Shown here one piece after another: positions 8,501 through 12,707 of a stretch of DNA of 12,707 bases. The notes under the pieces are model-generated. The model did not search any database. It was not told the origin of the DNA and worked only from the letters and a program-made list of their open reading frames with translations. A program made the translations under genes and the position numbers. Location of the stretch: positions 1 through 12,707 of the forward strand of contig QNFK01000017.1 of the NCBI GenBank assembly GCA_003645495.1, in the 5' to 3' direction. Origin of the DNA: Gammaproteobacteria bacterium. Lineage in GTDB: Bacteria; Pseudomonadota; Gammaproteobacteria; Steroidobacterales; Woeseiaceae. Numbering within the stretch: position 1 is the first letter of the stretch; each line of letters starts with the position of its first letter.

Positions 8501-8994
8501 TCTGCAGGCGGTATTGTTTCTTTGCGCGCCTCTGCCGTTCGATCAACAAGGTCCCGGATCATCTCTTCGAGACCCATTTCCATACCGTCATGCGGGTGAT
8601 AGATGCGTTCCACGCCGTAGTCCATCAACGCTTTGATTTCCTCAGGCGTAATCGTCCCGCCACCACCACCAAAAATCTTGATGTGCGGCGCGCCGAGTTC
8701 GCGCAGGCGGTCCACCATGTAACTGAAAAATTCGTTGTGACCACCCTGGTAGGAACTGATGGCAATAGCGTCCGCGTCTTCCTGGATTGCAGCGCGCACG
8801 ATGTCATCGACACTGCGGTTGTGTCCCAGGTGAATGACTTCCGCGCCCTGGGCCTGGATAAGACGACGCATGATATTGATGGCTGCATCGTGGCCATCAA
8901 ACAGGGAAGCTGCGGTAACGAATCGCAGGGGTGGCTGGTTGGCCTTGCCGGTCTTCTCAGTCAGGTCCGGCATGTCGCTGGCGGCAGTACTCAT
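5542..8994 (-). CDS. icmF: Fused isobutyryl-CoA mutase (IcmF): B12 domain, G-protein chaperone and mutase in one chain
   Basis: A 1150-residue cobalamin enzyme interconverting isobutyryl-CoA and n-butyryl-CoA. Domains in order: B12-binding Rossmann domain (about 24-150) with DGHD at 33-36, His35 being the expected cobalt ligand, plus SSYQGGH (80-86) and GGGGGTI (110-116); MeaB-like GTPase (about 205-420) with GGAGKSS (214-220), ETAGIGQ (305-311) and NKYD (352-355); linker (about 440-560); and TIM-barrel mutase from about 565. Two residues separate this from methylmalonyl-CoA mutase: Phe612 in RMFAG replaces the substrate Tyr of MCM (RQYAG), and Gln798 in KEDQAQNT replaces the MCM carboxylate-binding Arg (KEFMVRNT). 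Both favour a non-carboxylated branched substrate. Oddities are Val212 at the first Gly of the P-loop and an enlarged segment before Gln798 (about 712-785). The ATG at 8994 has GGAGG 10 nt upstream. It is probably the first gene of the run and diverges from TetR2. Pivalyl/isovaleryl-CoA activity, known as a side reaction of IcmF, is possible. Confidence 0.95.
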   Translation of the reverse strand: MSTAASDMPDLTEKTGKANQPPLRFVTAASLFDGHDAAINIMRRLIQAQGAEVIHLGHNRSVDDIVRAAIQEDADAIAISSYQGGHNEFFSYMVDRLRELGAPHIKIFGGGGGTITPEEIKALMDYGVERIYHPHDGMEMGLEEMIRDLVDRTAEARKETIPPADMSSERVIDIAATVSAIEEGLYGDAKLAAMRKEWLVKARKVPVIGITVTGGAGKSSVTDEILNRYLSCYPQMRIAVLAVDPTRRRTGGALLGDRIRMNSLRSERVYMRSIATRRQHLATSEMLSDQVLFLKSMGFDLLIVETAGIGQSDSEIVDMVDFSVYVMTSDYGAASQLEKIDMIDFADLIVLNKYDKRGAEDALRDIRKQWKRNHVKFQTANEDVPVYPTIASQFNDPGITWMFSELCRRMADKLELDAENWTPDLDVTQKEPRAMAVIPGSRIRYLAEISEQGRAIQNSVEQQAESASQLQHLYEALKALEDPDLPDVFSPYFANALADNKDRSILVLRQRYQEALHELSTEALGLLRDWPARRDAVRTERYSYEVRGKEVTGANYLESLSHQQIPKIAAPNFRDWGELLKFLMQENLPGGYPYTGGVYPYRRLGEDPTRMFAGEGTPEKTNRRFHYLSHGQDTARLSTAFDSVTLYGEDPHERPDIYGKVGNSGVSIASVDDMKKLYSGFDLCAPTTSVSMTINGPAPMILAFFMNTAIDQQVEKHLKECGEWEAAQKKIDGYFKGKTRPQYIGDLPPGNEGLGLALLGISGDELVSAKTYEEIRQRTLAATRGTVQADILKEDQAQNTCIFSTEFALKMMGDVQQYFIDNKVRNYYSVSISGYHIAEAGANPISQLAFTLSNGFTIVEYYLARGMEIDDFAPNLSFFFSNGMDPEYTVIGRVARRIWARAMRERYGASARSQMLKYHVQTSGRSLHAQEISFNDIRTTLQALYAMFDNCNSLHTNAFDEAITTPTEQSVRRAVAIQLIISRELGLNYCENPWQGSFVVDELTDLVEEAVFKEFDRISERGGVLGAMDTMYQRGKIQEESLYYESKKHDGSYPLVGVNTFLPKKGQEDEVHDLELIRSSEAEKQDQISHVMAFQGNHDSESAAAIRRLQEVARARGNVFEELMHTVKSNSLGQISAALYEVGGEYRRNM

Positions 8995-9077
8995 CGACTG
9001 TGATCCTCCGATCAGTTTGCGCTCAAAATCTCCGCCTTCGGGCGGCTAATTCTTTTTAAAATCAATGCTTTCTGGCG

Positions 9078-9105
9078 TTGCAAAAATTTTAATCTAGATT
9101 AAAAT
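9078..9105 (+). promoter_or_regulatory. Candidate promoter of the TetR2 gene overlapping the palindrome
   Basis: TTGCAA at 9078-9083 and TAAAAT at 9100-9105 are 16 nt apart and each resemble sigma70 hexamers. The -10 element is the right end of the perfect palindrome. By symmetry a TAAAAT also occurs on the minus strand (9091-9086), pointing toward icmF, but without a convincing -35 upstream. Inferred from spacing and consensus only. Confidence 0.4.
9086..9105. promoter_or_regulatory. Perfect 20-bp palindrome in the icmF-TetR2 divergent intergenic region; candidate TetR operator
   Basis: ATTTTAATCTAGATTAAAAT reads identically on both strands with no central spacer. It lies 92 nt upstream of icmF and 71 nt upstream of the inferred TetR2 ATG. 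The divergent regulator/target layout and overlap with promoter-like hexamers make it the likely binding site of the adjacent TetR protein, repressing both directions. I found no second copy elsewhere in the window. AT-richness gives a small chance of coincidence, but a 20-bp exact match is far beyond the background here. Confidence 0.65.
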
Positions 9106-9176
9106 AATGCACGCAGGCATATAACACAAGGGCAAATCGTCGTTTTTGACAAGTGGCCAAAGGACGAACGGAACGT

Positions 9177-9779
9177 ATGGCAACCATTGCGGCAGAAACC
9201 AGGTTTGAAATCCAGCGTCATCGCATCCTCAAGGCCGCGGCAACCTGCTTCAATGAAAAAGGATTTAGCGGGACGTCGTTAAAAGACGTTTCGCGCCAGC
9301 TGGGGCTGACTGACGCAGCGCTTTACTATTACGTCAAAAACAAAGAAGAACTCGTCTATCAATGTTACTTGCGTGCCGCCGAACTTGGACGGGATGCGAT
9401 GGACCAGGGCAGGATTGAAGGTGAAACGGGATTTGAGCAGGCGTTCCTGTATATCCGCTATCACATTGAAATCATGGTTGGCGACAGGGGACCAGTAGCT
9501 ATCATGAGTGAGATTCCCTCACTCAAGCGCTCGCACCGCAATGAAATCCTGGAAGTATCTCGCAGGCACAGCGCTGGCTTTGAACAATTGCTGGCTTGTG
9601 GCATAGAGGACGGCAGCATTACGCCCTGCGACGTACGCATGACCGGCAACGCAATAATGGGATCCATCAACTGGATACCAAAATGGTTTCATGGCAATGC
9701 CGGCACCGCAAAACAAATACACAATGAGTTTCCGGAAATTCTGATGCGAGGATTGCGGCCGAACGTGGCCAGAAAATAA
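9177..9779 (+). CDS. TetR/AcrR-family transcriptional regulator (TetR2), divergent from icmF
   Basis: About 200 residues. The N-terminal DNA-binding domain is classic TetR: helix 1 RHRILKAAATCFNEKGF (14-30), then SGTSLKDVSRQLGLTDAALY with the helix-turn-helix at about 33-53, and YYVKNKEELVYQC leading into the regulatory domain. The C-terminal ligand domain is alpha-helical and not diagnostic; acyl-CoA thioesters are the usual ligands for TetR proteins beside such genes, which is inference. I chose the ATG at 9177 with AAGGA 12 nt upstream. A GTG at 9153 in the same frame adds eight residues but lacks any ribosome site. It diverges from icmF across a perfect palindrome and ends at a hairpin shared with the convergent Sel1 gene. 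Expected role: repressor of the icmF operon and of itself until a branched acyl-CoA accumulates. Confidence 0.9.
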   Translation: MATIAAETRFEIQRHRILKAAATCFNEKGFSGTSLKDVSRQLGLTDAALYYYVKNKEELVYQCYLRAAELGRDAMDQGRIEGETGFEQAFLYIRYHIEIMVGDRGPVAIMSEIPSLKRSHRNEILEVSRRHSAGFEQLLACGIEDGSITPCDVRMTGNAIMGSINWIPKWFHGNAGTAKQIHNEFPEILMRGLRPNVARK

Positions 9780-9781
9780 CG

Positions 9782-9801
9782 CGAGGCTGTAACAGCCCTC
9801 G
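9782..9801. terminator. Bidirectional hairpin terminator between convergent TetR2 and Sel1 genes
   Basis: CGAGGCTG (9782-9789) pairs with CAGCCCTCG (9793-9801), leaving one bulged C and a TAA loop. It is followed by TTATTGTT on the plus strand and by CGTTATTTTC on the minus strand. It begins 2 nt after the TetR2 stop and abuts the Sel1 stop, so it can end both transcripts. Confidence 0.6.
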
Positions 9802-10512
9802 TTATTGTTGATCCAGCGCTGCCAGTTCCGATTTGGCTTGTTCCTGCAGCCGCCGCAGACTTTCATCGTCAATCTGGAATGCCAGGTCACTGATTTCAAC
9901 CCTGGTTTCCAGGTAATTGAGCCGCACTTCAAGCCTTACCCGAACATCATGGTAATAATTGGGCCCCATGGTGCCGCCCGTAGGCTTCAGGATAATCATC
10001 GGTCCGCTGTAGTCCGACCGCGTAACTCTTGACCCGGTGCGTTGTCTGAGGATGCTCAAATCCTGCTTAATCAGGTCGGTGATGAGTTTCATGTCACCGA
10101 TTGAATCCCGCAGTTCTACCAGGATGGTATTTGCATGCGCGACTTCAGCCGGCGACATGATTTTGATCAGCTCACGCTGTGGTGGTTGCAGAGCGGATTC
10201 ACCACGTTCAGCCGCCAGCCGATACCAGGCAAGCGCTTTGGCTTTGTCCTGCTCTACACCTTGTGCATGGAGATACATGTAGCCGACCATGTATTGTGCG
10301 TATTTATCACCTTGCGGCGCGAGATCTTTTTTGTAGATAAAAAGCGCGCGCTGGAAATTACCCGCCGCATACAACTCGTCAACGCTTTCCTGCATCCTGA
10401 TCGTGCGCGAATCAGACGTCGTACCCGGAAAAGGCTTATGAGTCTGCGCAGACGCGACAGCGCACCACAAGCTTGCGAGCAAGCCCACAAGAAATGCCAA
10501 CCTTATTTTCAC
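9802..10512 (-). CDS. Exported protein with a Sel1-like repeat
   Basis: 236 residues from an inferred GTG start (10512-10510). This start gives a textbook signal peptide: KIR, a hydrophobic core and a cleavage site ASA|QT after residue 22. The longer frame up to 10578 starts with TTG and buries the signal, so I reject it. After the signal, residues about 38-69 form a TPR-like helical pair (DELYAAGNFQRALFIYKK). Residues about 72-106 match the Sel1 consensus (YAQYMVGYMYLHAQGV, then KALAWYRLAAERG). The rest (about 115-236) is a strand-rich segment I do not recognise, ending in a charged, possibly coiled helix. Probable periplasmic protein; Sel1 repeats mediate protein contacts, and no catalytic function is visible. 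It has no obvious tie to the CoA genes and is convergent with TetR2. Confidence 0.75.
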   Translation of the reverse strand: MKIRLAFLVGLLASLWCAVASAQTHKPFPGTTSDSRTIRMQESVDELYAAGNFQRALFIYKKDLAPQGDKYAQYMVGYMYLHAQGVEQDKAKALAWYRLAAERGESALQPPQRELIKIMSPAEVAHANTILVELRDSIGDMKLITDLIKQDLSILRQRTGSRVTRSDYSGPMIILKPTGGTMGPNYYHDVRVRLEVRLNYLETRVEISDLAFQIDDESLRRLQEQAKSELAALDQQ

Positions 10513-10628
10513 TAACTTCAATTCCGTGACGGCGAAACGCCCTCGTATACAGACTAAGAGTGTACTTTGGCCCTGCAAGTTCCGCTAACTGTGCATCTAT
10601 ATTGTGATCAGAACGGGTCTAATATTTT

Positions 10629-10658
10629 GTTGAAAAAGCCATCCATGGCTTTTTCAAC
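10629..10658. terminator. Strong hairpin terminator after the crotonase gene
   Basis: GTTGAAAAAGCCAT (10629-10642) and ATGGCTTTTTCAAC (10645-10658) are exact reverse complements around a 2-nt centre, a 14-bp stem. The core has the A-tract, GC stem, T-tract form of an intrinsic terminator that works both ways. It begins 6 nt beyond the crotonase stop codon on the minus strand and separates that gene from the Sel1 gene's promoter region (10513-10628), where I see no convincing promoter. Confidence 0.8.
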
Positions 10659-10664
10659 AGGCTG

Positions 10665-11465
10665 CTAATCAGGATCCGCGAAAACCGGCGGCCGGTTCTC
10701 CATATTGGCCCGTACTGCCTCTGACTGGTTTGCACTACCCATAAGCTGCCCTTGCAACAAAGCCTCATGCCGTAACGCGCCGGCGTGGTCTTTCTCCCAG
10801 GACTCATTGATCAGCTGCTTGATCGCCCGAATGGCATCTGGCGACCTGGCGGCAATCTCAGCCGCGACCGACCTCGCTTTTGCAACCGGGTCATCGCAGA
10901 TGCTGGTGACCAGCCCCAGGTCGGATGCCTCCTCTGCACCGACAATACGACCGGTATAGGCGAGTTCCCTGGCTTTATCAGTCGGGATAATGTTGCGCAG
11001 CAGGGTCGATATTCCCATATCCGGGATCAACCCCCATTTGATTTCCATGATCGACATCTTTACGTCCGCCGCTGCGTAACGAATGTCTGCACCCAACGCA
11101 ATTTGCAAACCAGCGCCAAAAACAGTGCCGTGCAGTGCCGCTATCACCGGCACCTCGAGTTCGTGCCATGCGTATGCGGCACTTTGAAAAAAATTCGCCG
11201 GCGAATTCTCTCGCGCTTCCATAAGGTCGCCACCAACAGCAGCTATACCTTCACCCTGGAACACGGATATATCGATGCCGGCACAAAAGCTTGCTCCCTC
11301 GCCATACAAGACGACGGCCCGTACCGAACGGTTTGATCGCAGTGCCTGTGCTGCCTCGATCAATTCGCGGAACATCTCAAGGTCGACGGCATTTCGTTTG
11401 TCGGGGCGATTCAGTGCAACCGCGGCAACATGATCGGCAATTTCAACTTGGACACGATTTTTCAA
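10665..11465 (-). CDS. Crotonase-family enoyl-CoA hydratase/isomerase
   Basis: 266 residues from an inferred TTG start (11465-11463) with GGAG 6 nt upstream; this begins KNRVQVEIADHVAAV, the normal first strand of crotonases. The frame stays open to 11549, but those extra 28 residues are unlike the family and lack a ribosome site. Motifs: NRPDKRNAV (about 19-27); the oxyanion-hole strand SFCAGIDIS (59-67); HGTVFGAGLQIALGADIR (112-129); and IMEIKWGLIPDMG (139-151). Of the two catalytic glutamates of rat enoyl-CoA hydratase, the E164 equivalent is present (Glu141) but the E144 equivalent is Gln121. One-glutamate crotonases are often isomerases or have other chemistry, so plain hydratase activity is uncertain. 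The GLQIALGADIR...WGLIPDMG pattern marks a recognised but poorly characterised crotonase subgroup. Cytoplasmic. It is downstream of the MaoC gene and is ended by the 10629-10658 hairpin. Confidence 0.88.
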   Translation of the reverse strand: MKNRVQVEIADHVAAVALNRPDKRNAVDLEMFRELIEAAQALRSNRSVRAVVLYGEGASFCAGIDISVFQGEGIAAVGGDLMEARENSPANFFQSAAYAWHELEVPVIAALHGTVFGAGLQIALGADIRYAAADVKMSIMEIKWGLIPDMGISTLLRNIIPTDKARELAYTGRIVGAEEASDLGLVTSICDDPVAKARSVAAEIAARSPDAIRAIKQLINESWEKDHAGALRHEALLQGQLMGSANQSEAVRANMENRPPVFADPD

Positions 11466-11536
11466 TGGGCGCTCCGGGCGAAAAATTTGAGCAGAGTCTA
11501 CCAGCCGTGTGTAAGCAGGGTAAGATCGGCCAGTAT

Positions 11537-11786
11537 GAACCGCCCCCAACCGTCACGGAATGTGATACCTGTGCGAATTGCATCGACTATGGAATACTCA
11601 TTGGTATTTCCTGCAACCGTTGAAATTTCGGATGATTCAGTCGTTGCCAGCGGCGAGATCGAAATCCGGCATGCCGATACAGGTCTTGCACCGTTCACGG
11701 CTTTTCTTGGCTCGATCACGGTTCGCGACCAAATTGTTTTGCAATACCATATACAGGCTGATCGGATTTTGCCGCAGGCTAACTAG
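11537..11786 (+). pseudogene. Orphan C-terminal remnant of a YceI-family protein
   Basis: Between the crotonase and MaoC genes (both minus strand) the plus strand encodes a peptide that resembles the end of YceI-family lipocalin-like proteins. The key stretch is VVASGEIEIRHADTGLAPFT followed by AFLGSITVRDQIVLQYHIQA. It matches the family pattern of a G-x-F-x-[IL]-R-x-[ST]-D-x-G-[IL]-x-P-[FY]-[ST] strand pair ending in a V-x-D-x-[IV] strand. A preceding PSRNVIPVRI may be the rest of the HG-T-R strand. The frame is open upstream to 11430, but that part runs antisense over the crotonase start and shows no YceI similarity. The signal peptide and first two thirds of the domain are absent. It ends at TAG (11784-11786), overlapping the MaoC stop by 8 nt. 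I read it as a truncated relic; a short functional protein is the less likely alternative. The family assignment is from recalled pattern only. Confidence 0.55.
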
Positions 11787-12633
11787 CCAAAGTGCATTTC
11801 CCATTATTGATTACAATGACATCGCGTTTTTTTACGCTGCAACGAAATGAAATGACGTTACGGTCTTGCCACATTTCCGTGGTAATAATATCGCCGGGAT
11901 AAACCGGCGCCGAGTAGCGAACGTCAAAACCAGTGATCAGCGTAAAATCGTAGGCGCATATTGTTTTCAGAATGGCGTGGCAAGCAATGCCGGAGGTGCA
12001 TCTGCCATGCATTATCGGACCGTCAAAGCCTGCTGCCCTGGCGCTGTCCGGATCTGCATGCAGGGGATTGGTATCACCTGACAGGCGAAAAAGTAATGCC
12101 TGATCTGGCCTGGTCGGCAAATCGCAACTGAGGTCGGGCTCCCGTTTCGGCAATTTGTGCGGCAACGGGATCGGTCCGCTTGGGCCACCGATACCGCCAT
12201 CTCCTCTGGCGAGCAAGATACTGTTCAGTGTGAAAATAACAGTGTCATCCCTGGCGAGGCGAACTTCTGCTTCAAGTTCGATCCTGGCGCCTTTCCTGGC
12301 ACCACGATCAATGATGCTGGCAACGCGCCTGTTCGCCAGTAATTCAGCAGCGGCTGGTAATGGTCGATATAACTCCAGGTGTTGGCCGCCATGCAGAACA
12401 CGACTGTAGTCCCAACCGCTTGCATCGAAAAACGAATTGGACAGCAGCATGCTGGCCATAGTCGGTACGGTGTGCAGCCCGGGTTGCTCGTAAACGAATA
12501 GCAACTCATTGCGATCCAGCGGGTCGCTGCCAAAGCCCACACCAAGCGCATATAGTATTGAATCTTTTTCCGTGTACTGGAAAGGCTCGTCTGTTACAGC
12601 GGTCGCCAGCAAAGCTTCGTAATCTATAGGCAT
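11779..12633 (-). CDS. MaoC/hydratase-2 family (R)-specific enoyl-CoA hydratase, double hotdog
   Basis: 284 residues, the length of two hotdog folds in tandem as in the hydratase-2 part of peroxisomal multifunctional enzyme 2. The C-terminal half (about 178-284) carries the hydratase-2 motif FRLSGDTNPLHADP at 182-195, with Asp187 and His192 at the same five-residue spacing as catalytic Asp510 and His515 of the human enzyme, then FDGPIMHGRCTSG (203-215). The N-terminal half (about 1-145) has a degenerate hotdog with the HGGQHLELYRPLP strand at 81-93. It should hydrate trans-2-enoyl-CoA to (3R)-hydroxyacyl-CoA in the cytoplasm. The ATG at 12633 lacks a clear ribosome site, but an open frame from the right edge stops 8 nt inside the gene, so it may be translationally coupled. 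It is separated from the crotonase by the 313-nt gap holding the YceI remnant. Confidence 0.9.
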   Translation of the reverse strand: MPIDYEALLATAVTDEPFQYTEKDSILYALGVGFGSDPLDRNELLFVYEQPGLHTVPTMASMLLSNSFFDASGWDYSRVLHGGQHLELYRPLPAAAELLANRRVASIIDRGARKGARIELEAEVRLARDDTVIFTLNSILLARGDGGIGGPSGPIPLPHKLPKREPDLSCDLPTRPDQALLFRLSGDTNPLHADPDSARAAGFDGPIMHGRCTSGIACHAILKTICAYDFTLITGFDVRYSAPVYPGDIITTEMWQDRNVISFRCSVKKRDVIVINNGKCTLAS

Positions 12634-12707
12634 TTTTCGGTTTTCAGAATCCGGTCATAAATATCGCGCTGGGACGATCTGGTGAGGTTGCATAGTAGAG
12701 TGGTGGC
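12624..12707 (-). CDS. Possible 3' end of a further co-directional gene
   Basis: From the right edge one minus-strand frame is open for 27 codons and stops at TAG (12626-12624), overlapping the first 10 nt of the MaoC gene. The other two minus frames stop earlier. The encoded tail (LTRSSQRDIYDRILKTEK and flanks) is charged and helical, compatible with an enzyme C-terminus, but I do not recognise the family. The overlap and missing MaoC ribosome site fit operon-style coupling. A chance open frame of this length is also possible. Confidence 0.35.
   Translation of the reverse strand, partial: ATTLLCNLTRSSQRDIYDRILKTEKCL

Noticed and set aside
9153..9176. GTG start eight codons upstream for TetR2
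   Set aside because: No ribosome-binding sequence precedes it, whereas the ATG at 9177 has AAGGA upstream; it remains a minor alternative.
10629..10658. REP-like or mobile repeat reading of the GTTGAAAAAGCC hairpin
   Set aside because: Only one copy in the window and placed just beyond a stop codon; a terminator explains it better.
11466..11549. N-terminal extension of the crotonase to 11549
   Set aside because: The extra 28 residues are unlike crotonases and begin with an unsupported TTG; the TTG at 11465 has GGAG at good spacing and the family's normal first strand.
11498..11719. 73-residue minus-strand open frame in the MaoC-crotonase gap
   Set aside because: No family resemblance; it is the antisense of the YceI-like stretch.

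Overview
The window reads as a fatty-acid and acyl-CoA catabolism locus from an aerobic, cobalamin-using proteobacterium. A marine-type gammaproteobacterium is my guess, based on moderate GC, the family mix and the dense co-directional layout; no rRNA or other taxonomic marker is present. There are no tRNAs, CRISPR arrays, insertion sequences or phage genes.

Left block (minus strand, about 9.0 kb down to 0.57 kb). A tight run is read right to left: a fused isobutyryl-CoA mutase (IcmF, 8994-5542), a membrane-anchored redoxin (5445-4576), a PaaI-like hotdog thioesterase (4579-4154, overlapping the redoxin stop by 4 nt), an SDR dehydrogenase (4123-3359), an alpha-methylacyl-CoA racemase of the CaiB/BaiF fold (3335-2190) and an AMP-forming acyl-CoA ligase (2150-573). 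Gaps are 23-97 nt, so one operon is likely. A TetR-type regulator, cut by the left edge (331-1), follows after a 241-nt gap with its own probable operator (a CAACAAG/CTTGTTG inverted-repeat cluster).

Middle. A second TetR regulator (9177-9779, plus strand) diverges from icmF. The gap between them holds a perfect 20-bp palindrome (9086-9105) that overlaps a promoter-like sequence and is the obvious candidate operator. TetR2 converges on a secreted or periplasmic Sel1-repeat protein (10512-9802, minus) across a compact bidirectional hairpin.

Right block (minus strand). A MaoC/hydratase-2 double-hotdog protein (12633-11779) and a crotonase-family protein (11465-10665) are ended by a strong hairpin terminator (10629-10658). 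A 3' coding tail of a further gene may overlap the MaoC start at the right edge. Between the MaoC and crotonase genes, on the plus strand, lies what looks like the orphan C-terminal third of a YceI-family protein, probably a decayed gene remnant.

How they fit together (inference). The ligase activates a carboxylic acid to its CoA ester, the racemase corrects the stereochemistry of 2-methyl branches, and crotonase, hydratase-2 and SDR proteins supply hydration and dehydrogenation chemistry. IcmF converts isobutyryl-CoA, the typical product of branched chains or valine, into linear butyryl-CoA. The thioesterase trims or recycles CoA esters. The set resembles the peroxisomal 2-methyl-branched-chain and sterol side-chain pathway (AMACR plus D-specific hydratase/dehydrogenase). 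Half of the ten complete or 5'-complete genes appear to use GTG or TTG starts.
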